From contig NZ_JAVHZV010000029.1 of NCBI RefSeq assembly GCF_031119625.1, forward strand, positions 372,001-436,000: a DNA stretch of 64,000 bases, given 5' to 3'. Both the position numbers and the translations under genes were made by a program. The notes beneath the pieces were generated by a model, which had not been told where the DNA came from, did not search any database, and saw only the letters and a list, made by a program, of their open reading frames with translations. The stretch is from Pseudomonas sp. G34. GTDB taxonomy: Bacteria > Pseudomonadota > Gammaproteobacteria > Pseudomonadales > Pseudomonadaceae. Positions 1 through 14,131 of the stretch are shown here, one piece after another; position 1 is the stretch's first letter, and the number at the start of each line of letters is the position of its first letter.

Positions 1-1796
1 TCGCGGTAGCAATGCTCGCCGCCACAGCGATTGATCGGATCGGGCCGCGCATTGAGCGTGGCGAAGCGCTGCAGCAGTTGCTCGGCAAACTGGCGTTTCG
101 GGTCGTCTTCGTTCAACGACAAGCCGCTCGGCGTCTTGCGATCGAGCGGCGAGTAATCCATCCACGCCTTGAGCTTGCCGCTGTACTGGTACCAGTCGCC
201 AAAGATCGGCTTGCGCGCGTCGGCAGGCATCAGGCGCAGGAAGTTCTGTTCGGCGCCGTTGCGAATCAGGTCGAAGTACAGCCGGGTCTGCGCCTGATGC
301 GAAACGTTACCGAACACATCGAAATTGACCACCAGCTGGTAGTAGGTGCGTTCCAGTAGCGGGTAGTCCATCCACCACAGGGTCTGCGGGATCTCGCCGA
401 CCAGGCCCTTGCGCACCGAGGCACTGTCATACTGGCGGAAGACCGTTAACAGGGCGTTGTCGTTGCCACGCCAGATATCCGCCCACTGCGGCGCCGGCGC
501 TTCGCTGTAACCTTCGGTGCGCAGCGCCTCGTAGGCATTGCGCTTGTCGCGGTAGCTGCGCCACAGGCCCAACAGGTCGCCGATTTCATCGAGCTGCCCA
601 GGCATGGCCAGCAGCGGCGTGGCCTCACCGCGATAGGCCGGGTCGGTGATGTAAAGGTCGTGCTGGGGGTCCTGGAACAACACCCAGAAGTTGTCGCGAA
701 TCACATCGGTGGCGATCTGCCCGCGGCACACCGGCCCGCGAATAAAGGTGCGCACGAAATACTCGGCGTTATCGAGCATGAACTGGTAGCGCGCCTGGGC
801 CGGTATCGCCTCGAAGGTTTCGAACGGGTTGGAACGGTGCTGTACGCCATAGCCCGGCAGCGCACTCACCTGCCACTGACTGGCGAAAAACAGGCTTTTG
901 ACCCGAGCCAGCTTCCTGGCGCTCAGCGGGTAGCTGATATGAGTCTTGTGCACGATCACGCCCTGGATCGGTATCAGCCGGTAATGGAAGGCAGTGCCGG
1001 GATCGTCATTGGGGCGCCGCGTGGCGATGATGTCCACCGGCTGACCGCTGGGCGTGCGCGAACGAACCAGTTGGAAGAAGTGCCCCGCATCGCCGCCCTC
1101 GAAGTCCAGATGAGCGAGAAACAGGTGCTCGTAGAGCCAGCGGCTGACCAGGCTTTGTTCGTTACCGGCGCCATTGAGAAACGCTTCCCACTGCGCGACC
1201 TGCCGGGCTTCGGCGGCGCTGGCCTGCAGCGGCTGCTGATCGACCGGCGCGCCTTGCTGCAGCCAACGCTGCACGGTCTGGTAATCCTGCTCGGTGAGGC
1301 CGGTCACTGCGAACGGCATGCCGGCCATGGGATTCTTGCCGGCGAAATCGGCAAACTCGCCGGGCAGCGCACATTGGTTGACCCGATCGATGCCGATGGC
1401 CAGGTCGTCTGGCAACTTGCTGTTGGCAGGCAACGGCGTGGCATGCCCCAACTCGAGCATGCGTGCCATCAGCGCCGCCTGGCCGCCCTGCTGGTCCAGC
1501 ACCGAATGGAAATCCTTGCGGCGCCAGGCCGGCGCGCCATGGGCATCCATGAACAACCGCGTGGTGTCCTGGGTATGGGTGCGCGTGCCGTCATACACCG
1601 TGGCCTTGCTGGCGCCCCGCTCGACACCCTCGCCGCTGCCCAGGTTGAGCTGGCAGGGCGCGTCGTAGCAGGCATGGCAGGCCACGCAGTTGTGGGTGAA
1701 GATCGGCTGGATATCGCGGCTGTAGGAAACGCTCTGCGCCATTGCCAGCGAACTGATAACGAACAGGCAAACACTCAATAACAGCCGACGGCACAT
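1..1796 (-). CDS. cti: Fatty acid cis/trans isomerase, 3' part off the window
   Basis: Periplasmic haem enzyme that converts cis- to trans-unsaturated membrane fatty acids as a rapid response to solvents and heat. The frame opens at ATG 1796 and stays open to the window edge, giving about 598 codons; family members are roughly 760-770 aa, so the C-terminal fifth is missing. A signal peptide covers residues 1-21 (hydrophobic stretch ending SSLAMAQ). Directly after it comes NCVACHACYDAPC, a c-type haem CxxCH motif typical of Cti. The gene is divergent from metH, as in P. aeruginosa, but the Tse1/Tsi1 toxin-immunity pair that I recall between them there is not present. The identification rests on the signal peptide, haem motif and context. 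Confidence 0.9.
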   Translation of the reverse strand, partial: MCRRLLLSVCLFVISSLAMAQSVSYSRDIQPIFTHNCVACHACYDAPCQLNLGSGEGVERGASKATVYDGTRTHTQDTTRLFMDAHGAPAWRRKDFHSVLDQQGGQAALMARMLELGHATPLPANSKLPDDLAIGIDRVNQCALPGEFADFAGKNPMAGMPFAVTGLTEQDYQTVQRWLQQGAPVDQQPLQASAAEARQVAQWEAFLNGAGNEQSLVSRWLYEHLFLAHLDFEGGDAGHFFQLVRSRTPSGQPVDIIATRRPNDDPGTAFHYRLIPIQGVIVHKTHISYPLSARKLARVKSLFFASQWQVSALPGYGVQHRSNPFETFEAIPAQARYQFMLDNAEYFVRTFIRGPVCRGQIATDVIRDNFWVLFQDPQHDLYITDPAYRGEATPLLAMPGQLDEIGDLLGLWRSYRDKRNAYEALRTEGYSEAPAPQWADIWRGNDNALLTVFRQYDSASVRKGLVGEIPQTLWWMDYPLLERTYYQLVVNFDVFGNVSHQAQTRLYFDLIRNGAEQNFLRLMPADARKPIFGDWYQYSGKLKAWMDYSPLDRKTPSGLSLNEDDPKRQFAEQLLQRFATLNARPDPINRCGGEHCYR

Positions 1797-1886
1797 GGTG
1801 GCACTTCCACGAAAATAGCCGCGCATTCTAGCCGTCTCGCCTGTGCTGTCGCTATGCCTGCATCGGTGTTTGCAGCCGCCGCAACA

Positions 1887-1899
1887 TGAACATAATTCA
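1887..1899. promoter_or_regulatory. MetR-type operator upstream of metH
   Basis: TGAA-N5-TTCA exactly matches the MetR consensus as I recall it, and one more base pair each side (ATGAA/TTCAT) extends the dyad. It ends 84 bp before the metH ATG, inside the 187-bp divergent cti-metH region. A possible -10 (TATCAT, 1939-1944) follows with a poor -35, as expected for an activator-dependent promoter. Confidence 0.6.
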
Positions 1900-1983
1900 T
1901 GCACAAGTGCGCGGCGCAGAAATGGCGTCAGGGTTTGTTATCATCTGCCGCCTTGTCGTAGTCTCCCGTTCAGAGCCTTTTCC

Positions 1984-5700
<3,717 letters not shown>

Positions 5701-5759
5701 CCCATCACCAGGACCGCGCGGTAACGGCCGCCGGGTTCTTTCTCTGCAAGGACGTAACC

Positions 5760-6269
5760 ATGTACTACCGACTACCCGCGCTTTTGCTGTGCGCCCTGCT
5801 TACCGGCTGCGGCACCATCGCCTTCGACCCACCGGTGTTCGAGCTGGCGTCGTCGAAGATTGCCGATTTTCCGGTCAAGGGAACGGTCGCCATCGAAAAT
5901 GCCCAGCCCGCCACCGAGCCGGTGATCCTGCACTCGCAAAGCGGTACGCGCTTGCAATCGAATTACCACGAAGTCACCAGGACCATGGTTACCCAGGCCC
6001 GCTTCGAACTTGCCCGTCACGGCAAGATGAGCCCTGGACGCGACAAGCGCATCGACCTTAAGGTCACCCACCTGGAAAGCCGCTACATCTTCTTTTACTG
6101 GAAAGGCACCATGACCTTCACCGTCAGCCTGGGCGACGGGCAGCGTTTCGAGATGACCGTCAATCACGCCACCGGCGCCAGTGCCCAGCAAGACCTCAGC
6201 GGTTCGATCGCCGATGGTGTGGTGGCGCTATACAAGGATCCGCGAGTACTCGCCTACCTGGCGCACTGA
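5760..6269 (+). CDS. Small predicted lipoprotein of unknown function
   Basis: A 169-aa protein with a classic lipoprotein signal: short basic start (MYYR), hydrophobic core and lipobox LLTGC with the acylated Cys near residue 18. It should therefore be an envelope lipoprotein. The rest is a compact alpha/beta domain rich in beta strands; I see no catalytic motif and do not recognise the family. AAGGA lies 7 bp before the ATG. It starts 59 bp after metH and is followed by two small unknown genes on the same strand, so the three may be co-transcribed. PAO1 also has hypothetical genes in this position downstream of metH. Confidence 0.75.
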   Translation: MYYRLPALLLCALLTGCGTIAFDPPVFELASSKIADFPVKGTVAIENAQPATEPVILHSQSGTRLQSNYHEVTRTMVTQARFELARHGKMSPGRDKRIDLKVTHLESRYIFFYWKGTMTFTVSLGDGQRFEMTVNHATGASAQQDLSGSIADGVVALYKDPRVLAYLAH

Positions 6270-6292
6270 TCTGATTAACCGACGGGACTGCC

Positions 6293-6613
6293 ATGACCAA
6301 TACGCCGATCTACCTGCTCGACCAACTGGAAACCGCCGACATGCTGCTCATCGACGGCCTGCACGCCTTCGATTTCCAGCTCGACGACGCGCTTCTCGAC
6401 CAGGCCGACGCCGCCGCTGAAGCGGGCGAGCCGTTCGCCAGCGAAACCGTGGTGCTGACCATCGACGCTCAGGATGGCCGCGAACGCAAACGCTGGCAGT
6501 TCAGTTACAACGCGGTGATGGAGGCCGAATATCTGGCAGCGCAAGACAGCTGGCGTGTTGGCGAACACCACCTGACCTGTCTCGCGGCAGTGAGCAGCGA
6601 CGCAGAAGACTGA
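6293..6613 (+). CDS. Hypothetical acidic protein
   Basis: A 106-aa acidic cytoplasmic protein without signal peptide or membrane segment. The N-terminal half is leucine/aspartate-rich and probably helical (LLDQLETADMLLIDGLHAFD); the C-terminal half looks like beta strands around KRWQFSYNAV. It starts 23 bp after the upstream lipoprotein gene with no terminator between. I do not recognise a function. Codon use and position match the core-genome neighbours, which supports a real, conserved Pseudomonas gene. Confidence 0.65.
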   Translation: MTNTPIYLLDQLETADMLLIDGLHAFDFQLDDALLDQADAAAEAGEPFASETVVLTIDAQDGRERKRWQFSYNAVMEAEYLAAQDSWRVGEHHLTCLAAVSSDAED

Positions 6614-6629
6614 GCGCGGCAGCGTACGG

Positions 6630-7058
6630 ATGATCAGCTTGCAGCGCATCGCCCCACCCGCCTGGGCGCCGGACTATGCCCGGCACTGCATCCTGCTCGA
6701 CGGGCCTCGAGCCGAGGAAGCAAGAGCGGCGTTTGCGCCTTTGCTGGGCGCGCTTTACGAGGCCTTGCAGCGCCGCCTTGACGCCTATGTCAACGACCCC
6801 GAGCAGTGCTTCCTCGAAGCCGATGGTTTTCCCTGCCGCGAATGCCTGGCCGGCACTTATTACATCGAGTCGGAAACCTATCAGGCCGGCGACGAGGGTT
6901 ACCGGCTGTGGATTCAGTTTCGCTGCCAGGAGAAGCCGTGGCATCCCGGTCAGCAGGAACACGGCTACGACTATCTCGGGCTGGAGGCCATTTGCAGCCT
7001 GGCGCCAGGCGCCTGCGAAGCGACGATCGACGAAGGTTTCAACAGCAGCAGTATCTGA
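6630..7058 (+). CDS. Hypothetical protein with a CxxC motif
   Basis: A 142-aa soluble protein. Two features stand out: a CREC pair (FPCRECLAGTYY) near residue 68 followed by several further Cys, which could bind metal, and a tryptophan/proline-rich stretch near KPWHPGQQ. No signal peptide. It starts 16 bp after the preceding hypothetical gene and ends just before the convergent DUF1883-like gene. I do not recognise the family and assign no function. Confidence 0.6.
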   Translation: MISLQRIAPPAWAPDYARHCILLDGPRAEEARAAFAPLLGALYEALQRRLDAYVNDPEQCFLEADGFPCRECLAGTYYIESETYQAGDEGYRLWIQFRCQEKPWHPGQQEHGYDYLGLEAICSLAPGACEATIDEGFNSSSI

Positions 7059-7064
7059 ACCGCC

Positions 7065-7367
7065 TCAGGACAAATCCGACGACGAGCGACGCACCAGCTT
7101 GATCGAGTGCTTGAGCGTCGGCTTGCGCGTTACGCTGATCGCCTTGCGCGTCACCGTATCGATGGTGATGTTCCAGAAACCGCTGCTGGGCACGGTGATC
7201 TTGGCCGGGAACTTGTCGAACGCGCCGCCATGGTAGGTGTGGCGGCCGCCATTCTTGAAACTGCGAAAGTTCGCATCGTTCATCAGGCGGATATTGCAGG
7301 GTTGCGAGCATTCGATGACGACCAGATCGTCTTCGTTGAGGTGCTCGCGCTGGTGGATGTACTTCAT
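7065..7367 (-). CDS. DUF1883-family protein
   Basis: A 100-aa protein with the conserved features of DUF1883: start MKYIHQREHL, the central GGRHTYHGGAF motif, then PAKITVPSSGFWNITID and a basic C terminus. The family is small and uncharacterised; a beta-sandwich-like fold is plausible from the alternating strands. The ATG at 7367 has GAGGAG 8 bp upstream; an upstream TTG in frame (7370) is less likely. It is convergent with the hypothetical gene ending at 7058, with only 6 bp between stops. Confidence 0.8.
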   Translation of the reverse strand: MKYIHQREHLNEDDLVVIECSQPCNIRLMNDANFRSFKNGGRHTYHGGAFDKFPAKITVPSSGFWNITIDTVTRKAISVTRKPTLKHSIKLVRRSSSDLS

Positions 7368-7404
7368 CAAGCGCTCCTCAGGGGTTTCAGGGCGCTAGCA
7401 TGAC

Positions 7405-8181
7405 TCACCAGCCGTCCGACAGCAAAGCCCGCGACCGATCCAGCCCCAGATAGCTGGCGAGAATGCGCTGCCAGCTGCCGTCGCGGCGCATGTCGGCGAA
7501 GGCGGCGCTCATTTGCCGAGATAACCTGCTGGCACCTTCCAGCTTGAGGCTGCCGGCGATATGGCTGCGGGTATTGCTCAACGGCTTGCCGAGCCGCAGC
7601 GGCGCCTGGGCGTCCAGCTCATGCCAGAGGTACAACGCCCGCAGGTCGATTTCATACCAGGCCACCACCCGGCCACTGCGCAACAACTCGGCAGCCTGTT
7701 GCGGGTCGGTGACTTCCACCACGCGCTGATCACCGCTGCGGATTCGCTTGATTTCATCGGCCCGCGGGGTGCCGGCCATCACCGCCACCGGGCCGGCCTG
7801 CAGGGCGTCGCCCAGGGTGTCGAACGTACGGTCGAGGCTGACCAGCACATAGGGGGTGGGCAGCACGTCGAGCAACCAGACGAAGCCTGCCTCCCGGTCG
7901 GGGGTGCGGCCCAGATTGAGCACGATGCCATGGGGATCGCCCTCGGCTTCACTGAGTACCCGCCGCCAGGGCACGCTGCGAAACACGCATTGCTGCGCAG
8001 TGCGCGTGCACAGCTCGTGCATCAGTTCGCCAAACAGCCCGGCACGCTTGGCGGTGCCATCGGCAAACGGCATCTGCCCCTGGCCGACATAGACGTTCAG
8101 CTGCTCGCCGTGCGCGCCGCCAGCGCCGCCCAGGGCGGCCGCCAGCACCAGCACGCAGGCGGCGTGACGCCCACGGGCCAT
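7405..8181 (-). CDS. Periplasmic solute-binding protein, family 3
   Basis: A 258-aa protein related to extracellular solute-binding proteins of the amino-acid type (SBP_bac_3). The chosen start gives a good signal peptide: MARGRH, hydrophobic core, then AHGEQ. An in-frame ATG upstream (8250) would add 23 residues in front of the signal and is unlikely. The mature part has the two-lobe pattern, with GLFGELMHELC early, DPQQAAELLRSGRVVAWYE in the second lobe and DGSWQRILASYL at the end. No transporter genes are adjacent, so it may be an orphan binding or sensing protein. The ligand cannot be inferred. Confidence 0.75.
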   Translation of the reverse strand: MARGRHAACVLVLAAALGGAGGAHGEQLNVYVGQGQMPFADGTAKRAGLFGELMHELCTRTAQQCVFRSVPWRRVLSEAEGDPHGIVLNLGRTPDREAGFVWLLDVLPTPYVLVSLDRTFDTLGDALQAGPVAVMAGTPRADEIKRIRSGDQRVVEVTDPQQAAELLRSGRVVAWYEIDLRALYLWHELDAQAPLRLGKPLSNTRSHIAGSLKLEGASRLSRQMSAAFADMRRDGSWQRILASYLGLDRSRALLSDGW

Positions 8182-8270
8182 GACCTCATTGTATGCCCAC
8201 GCACCCATTGCATTTCGATCGCAGCAGCCAAGACGGTGCGCAGTGTGCATCAGCGCCTGACAAATGCCTA

Positions 8271-9197
8271 TCAGCCCAATGCCGTATCTAAGAACATCAT
8301 CACAGCAAATCCACCCATCAGCCCCAGGGTCGCCGGCGTCTGGTGGCCATTGCGGTGGGTTTCGGGAATGATTTCATGGGAGACCACGAACAGCATGGCG
8401 CCCGCCGCCAGGCCGAGGCCGACGGGATAAGCCAGCGCGTAGCTGCTGGACATGCCGACCCCAACCAGCGCCCCCAGCGGCTCCATCAAGCCGCTGGCCG
8501 CGGCGATCAAGGCCGCGCGCAACGCCGAGATACCGATGGTGCGCAGGGCCAGGGCAACGGCCAGGCCCTCGGGAATGTCCTGAATGGCGATCGCGCTGGC
8601 CAGGGGAATGCCGACCTGCATGTCATCGGCGGCAAAGCCGACACCGATGGCCATGCCCTCGGGTAGGTTGTGCAGGGTAATGGCGAACACGAACAGCCAC
8701 ACCCGGCTCAGCCGGCTGGTGTGCGGCCCTTGAGCGCCTGCGCTTTCGTGTTCGTGGGGGGTGAAATGATCGAGCCCCAACATCAGCAACACACCAAGGG
8801 CCAGCCCGAGCACCACCGTCGCGGCCCCGCGCATACCGCTACCGGTCAGGTTCTCCGCGGCTTCCAGGCCCGGCAGGATCAGCGAAAACGAGCTTGCCGC
8901 GAGCATCATGCCGGCCGCGAATCCCAGCATGCTGTCCTGGGTCTTGACGCTGATGTTACCCAGCGCGAGTGCCGCCAGTGCGCCCAGGGCGGTAGCCGCG
9001 AAACCGGCCCCGCCACCATACAGGGCATGGCGGATGCGCTCCGGATGGCCGTCATCGAATATGTTGAACAGGCTGCTCACCAGCAGCCATACCACGACCA
9101 GCAAGGCAACGCCCAAGCCAGCCGCTACCCAGGGCGACTCACGCACCTGGGACATGCATGCCTGCAGGAAGCCGTTGCGCTCGGAAAGCGTTTGCAT
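8271..9197 (-). CDS. ZIP-family divalent metal transporter
   Basis: Inner-membrane protein of 308 aa, probably importing zinc and other divalent metals. The family signatures are two transport helices with HNLPEGMAIG and QDIPEGLAVA, which supply the metal-binding His and Glu residues; a histidine/acid-rich cytoplasmic loop (FTPHEHESAG) precedes them. About eight hydrophobic segments are visible. It resembles ZupT/GufA proteins but has an extra N-terminal membrane segment. AGAGG lies upstream of the ATG. The gene is divergent from cysI across about 495 bp. I see no convincing Zur or Fur box. Confidence 0.85.
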   Translation of the reverse strand: MQTLSERNGFLQACMSQVRESPWVAAGLGVALLVVVWLLVSSLFNIFDDGHPERIRHALYGGGAGFAATALGALAALALGNISVKTQDSMLGFAAGMMLAASSFSLILPGLEAAENLTGSGMRGAATVVLGLALGVLLMLGLDHFTPHEHESAGAQGPHTSRLSRVWLFVFAITLHNLPEGMAIGVGFAADDMQVGIPLASAIAIQDIPEGLAVALALRTIGISALRAALIAAASGLMEPLGALVGVGMSSSYALAYPVGLGLAAGAMLFVVSHEIIPETHRNGHQTPATLGLMGGFAVMMFLDTALG

Positions 9198-9692
9198 AGA
9201 ACCTCTGTGATCAACCCCGAAAGTAGGCGGCGGTAACGGGCTGCCTGTTTAGTGCGACAAGCGGATTATCGCCCGCGTTTCACCTCTGCGCTGTGCGGTC
9301 TCCGTGCTCCGATAGCGCAGCACGGGCCGTGGCGAACGGTCGGACGATTCTCATTCAAACAAATCCGCAGACCCAGCCCCTGGAGGCGGTGAGCAGCGAT
9401 CCGACGGCATAGTTATGCATGCTTTCACGCTTAGCTCCAAAAGTTCTTTTCTTATACTCAAACATCACTTTTGCGCATAAACCTGAACTGGTATCGTGCC
9501 CCGGCTCCGCACCAGGAGTGCGCGGCCGTGCGCGCAGATTTGCTGTAACAGGTCATCGAAGCATTGTAAGTGACGGCTTGCCAGGGCCACCCAGCCAACG
9601 AACGCCAAATCGTTCGCGGCTGATCCAAGCCGCACTGTCGCGCCGCAATCGCCTTTCATCGATCTGGCAAGCAGCCTGATAACAGGATTCCC
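9198..9692. promoter_or_regulatory. Long divergent intergenic region with cysI promoter
   Basis: Mostly non-coding. The stretch 9421-9480 is AT-rich compared with its surroundings and holds a good -10 (TATACT, 9453-9458) with a weak -35 (TTAGCT, 9431-9436). This fits an activator-dependent promoter such as a CysB-controlled one. It would leave a leader of roughly 230 bases before cysI. An 86-codon open frame at 9419-9679 has no coding character. Confidence 0.45.
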
Positions 9693-11334
<1,642 letters not shown>

Positions 11335-11351
<17 letters not shown>

Positions 11352-11832
11352 GAACGGCCAGATCGTCGACGAAAGCTGGCACCTGCTGCCCAAGGAAACC
11401 GCCTTCGAAGAACTGTCCAACTGCGACGACCTGATCGTGCCGTTGAACCTGTGGCTCGAACATGGCCGTGCCTTGAAAGCCCGCGACGGCGGCCTGGGTG
11501 TGTGGCTGGATGCCGAGGAAGAGATCGAATCGATCGTCGATTCCCTCGACGCCTTCCAGGTTATCGCCCTGAACTTCCCGGCGTTCACCGATGGCCGTCA
11601 CTCGTCATCCGCCTACCTGCTGCGCACCCGCTACGGCTTCAAGGGCGAGCTGCGCGCCATCGGCGACGTGCTGCGTGACCAGCTGTGGGCGCTCAAGCGT
11701 TGCGGCTTCGATGCCTTCGCCCTGCGTGAAGACAAGGACGCCGAGGACGCGCTGAAAGCCTTCGAGGAGTTCTCCGAGGTCTACCAGGCCTCTGCGGACC
11801 AACCTCAACCGCTGTTCAGGCGCCGCGCCTAA
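11335..11832 (+). CDS. DUF934 protein of the cysI operon
   Basis: A 165-aa protein matching the DUF934 family that follows sulfite reductase in many proteobacteria. The start ATG (MQRIIKNGQIV) lies inside the cysI end, giving a 17-bp overlap. Conserved features include DDLIVPLNLWLEH, the central FPAFTDGRHSSSAYLLR motif and GDVLRDQLWALKRCGFDAF. The function is not established; context makes a role in sulfite or sulfate assimilation likely. A strong terminator follows within 6 bases of the stop. Confidence 0.88.
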
Positions 11833-11837
11833 GCATG

Positions 11838-11865
11838 AAAAAACCCGCCGGATGGCGGGTTTTTT
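11838..11865. terminator. Bidirectional terminator between cysI operon and acuI-like gene
   Basis: AAAAAACCCGCC-GGAT-GGCGGGTTTTTT forms a 12-bp stem with A and T tracts on both sides, so it can stop transcription from the cysI-DUF934 operon and from the convergent oxidoreductase gene. Confidence 0.9.
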
Positions 11866-11877
11866 ATGGCGCGCAAA

Positions 11878-12870
11878 TCAATCCAGCCTGACCAGTACCC
11901 GGCCCACCTGCTCGCCCTGCAGGATGCGCTCGATGGCCGCCGGCAACTCGCTCAGCCCGACCTCGGTTACCAGCGCTTCCAGATTCGGCAGCTTCCATTG
12001 CAACGACAGCTTGTCCCACATCGAGGCCTTGACCACCAGCGGCAGCTCGACCGAGTCGACGCCCAGCAGGTTGACCCCGCGCAGGATGAACGGCAGCACG
12101 CTGGCCTGGAAGTCGACACCGGCGGTCAGCCCGCAGCAGGCCACGCTGCCACCGTAACGGGTGGCCTTGAGCACGTTGAACAGGATGTCGCCGCCGACGG
12201 TGTCCACCGCCCCGCTCCATTGTTCACGCAGCAGCGGCCGATCGGTGCCGCTCTGCAACTCCAGCCGTGGCACCACCTGGGTCGCGCCCAGGCGCGTGAG
12301 CATGTCGGCCTGCTGGGCTTTACCCGTGGCGGCACTGACCTGATAACCCAGGGTGCTGAGCAACATCACGGCAATGCTGCCCACACCGCCGGTGGCGCCG
12401 GTGACCAGTACCGGGCCGTTGTCGGGCTCTACGCCGGCCTGCTCGAGCTTGTCGACGCACAACGCTGCGGTCAGGCCTGCGGTGCCGAGAATCATCGCCT
12501 CGCGCAGCGACAACCCTTGCGGGCGCTTGATCGCCCAGCTTGCCGGAATGCGGATGTACTGGCCGAAACCGCCCGCGGTGTTCATGCCCAGGTCATAGCC
12601 GGTGACGATCACCTCATCGCCTTCGGCGAATTCGGCGGCGCTGGAATGCTCCACCACGCCGGCTGCATCGATCCCCGGCGTATGCGGGTAATGCTTGCTA
12701 ACGCCGCGCTGGCCGGTGGCGGACAGCGCATCCTTGAAGTTCAGTGAAGAGTAGCGGACGCGGATCAACAGCTCGCCCGCGGGCAGGTCGGCCACATCAC
12801 GCCCGACCACTTGCATCGAAAAATGGCCTTCGGTATCGGGTGCTGCCTGCAGCGCAGTGAAATTCGTCAT
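11878..12870 (-). CDS. YhdH/AcuI-family acrylyl-CoA reductase (NADPH)
   Basis: A 330-aa zinc-free medium-chain dehydrogenase/reductase. The YhdH/YhfP subfamily is indicated by the N-terminal SSLNFKDALSATG motif, the TGYDLGMNTAGGF segment and the NADPH-binding VTGATGGVGSIAV loop near residue 155. AcuI enzymes reduce acrylyl-CoA to propionyl-CoA; the true substrate here is inferred from the family only. It is transcribed toward the shared terminator and is preceded by sohB on the same strand. Confidence 0.88.
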   Translation of the reverse strand: MTNFTALQAAPDTEGHFSMQVVGRDVADLPAGELLIRVRYSSLNFKDALSATGQRGVSKHYPHTPGIDAAGVVEHSSAAEFAEGDEVIVTGYDLGMNTAGGFGQYIRIPASWAIKRPQGLSLREAMILGTAGLTAALCVDKLEQAGVEPDNGPVLVTGATGGVGSIAVMLLSTLGYQVSAATGKAQQADMLTRLGATQVVPRLELQSGTDRPLLREQWSGAVDTVGGDILFNVLKATRYGGSVACCGLTAGVDFQASVLPFILRGVNLLGVDSVELPLVVKASMWDKLSLQWKLPNLEALVTEVGLSELPAAIERILQGEQVGRVLVRLD

Positions 12871-12907
12871 CCAAACCTCCTTGATCCGCCGCGGCGGAGG
12901 GTGCGGG

Positions 12908-13927
12908 TTACCAGAAGCGTTGCTGGCTCAGACGGCCCAGCCAGGTCAGGGCAAAACGGTCCAGCGCTACGCTGGCAGCCAGGCCGACACGCTCCTGCAG
13001 GGATTTCTTCTGTACATAGTGCAGCTGATAAAGATCGGCTTCGCGAGCGCGCTCGGCCAGGTATTCGTCGCTGGTTTTCAATTCGTCGACCAGCTGCTTC
13101 TCCAACGCCGCCATACCCAACCACACCTCACCGGTGGCGATCTCGTCGATCTCCAGCTGCGGGCGATAGCGGGCCACGAAGTTCTTGAACAGCTCGTGGG
13201 TGGTTTCCAGGTCCTCCTGGAACTTCTCCCGGCCCTTTTCGGTGTTCTCGCCGAACACCGTCAGGGTGCGCTTGTATTCACCGGCGGTCAGCACCTCGAA
13301 GTCGATGTCGTGCTTTTTCAGCAGGCGATTGACGTTGGGCAACTGCGCGACCACACCGATGGAGCCGAGGATGGCAAAGGGGGCGGAAATGATCTTCTCG
13401 CCGATGCAGGCCATCATGTAGCCGCCGCTGGCCGCCACCTTGTCGATGCACACCGTCAGCGGCACGCCGGCCTGACGAATGCGCGCCAGTTGCGAAGACG
13501 CCAGGCCGTAGCTGTGCACCATGCCGCCGCCGCTTTCCAGGCGCAGCACCACTTCGTCCTGGGGCGTGGCAAGGCTGAGCAGTGCGGTGATCTCGTGGCG
13601 CAGGCCGTCGGTGGCCGAGGCCTTGATGTCACCATCGAAATCCAGCACGTAGACCCGCGACTTCTGCGCCGGTTGCTTCTTCGCCGCCTTGGCGGCCTTG
13701 GCTTCCTCCTTGCTCAGCGCCTTCAACTGATCCTTGTCGAGGATCGACTGTTCGAGACGCTGGCGCAGCGCCTTGTAGAAATCATTGAGTTTGGTGACCT
13801 GCAACTGGCCACCGCTGCGGCGCCCCCGGCTACGCAGCACGGCAATTGCCACCAGCACGACCAGTATGGCGACGACCAGCGTCACCGTCTTGGCCAGAAA
13901 ACCTGCGTAATCAGCAAGAAACTCCAC
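12908..13927 (-). CDS. sohB: SohB-family signal peptide peptidase-like serine protease
   Basis: Inner-membrane S49 protease of 339 aa. I choose GTG 13927 (VEFLADYAGF), preceded by AGGGGAAG; the open frame extends 40 codons further up without family features. One N-terminal membrane helix (TVTLVVAILVVLVAIAVL) is followed by a charged Lys/Ala linker and the S49 catalytic domain. The nucleophile Ser lies in KVAASGGYMMAC and the general-base Lys in GEYKRTLTVFG. The active site is expected on the periplasmic side. The gene lies between the AcuI-like gene and a divergent phosphatase gene, as in P. aeruginosa. Confidence 0.92.
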   Translation of the reverse strand: MEFLADYAGFLAKTVTLVVAILVVLVAIAVLRSRGRRSGGQLQVTKLNDFYKALRQRLEQSILDKDQLKALSKEEAKAAKAAKKQPAQKSRVYVLDFDGDIKASATDGLRHEITALLSLATPQDEVVLRLESGGGMVHSYGLASSQLARIRQAGVPLTVCIDKVAASGGYMMACIGEKIISAPFAILGSIGVVAQLPNVNRLLKKHDIDFEVLTAGEYKRTLTVFGENTEKGREKFQEDLETTHELFKNFVARYRPQLEIDEIATGEVWLGMAALEKQLVDELKTSDEYLAERAREADLYQLHYVQKKSLQERVGLAASVALDRFALTWLGRLSQQRFW

Positions 13928-14066
13928 ACACTTCCCCTTTATCCAATCGACGGCCTCGCGCGGAGGCCAGCAGCGTCCAGCATACCGGCGGCACCAGGCA
14001 GCGGCCAGCGGCAGCAGTGGCTTTGCAGCGCCTGCCAGGCAATTCAAACAAACGTATGATTTTTCG

Positions 14067-14096
14067 TTGACAGCCTCCGCCCATCCCTCCTACCCT
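14067..14096 (+). promoter_or_regulatory. Possible sigma-70 promoter for the 14132 gene
   Basis: TTGACA (14067-14072), an 18-base spacer and TACCCT (14091-14096). The -35 is perfect and the -10 poor. It lies 36 bp before the GTG start. Confidence 0.4.
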
Positions 14097-14131
14097 CGCC
14101 TCACATTCAAGGCTTCCGGGTTGCAGCGCAC

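Noticed and set aside
9330..9375. Fur-like GATTCTCATT sequence near the ZIP transporter
   Set aside because: Too few matches to a Fur box to support.
9419..9679. 86-codon open frame in the cysI upstream region
   Set aside because: It covers the promoter-like AT-rich stretch, has no ribosome site and no protein-like pattern.
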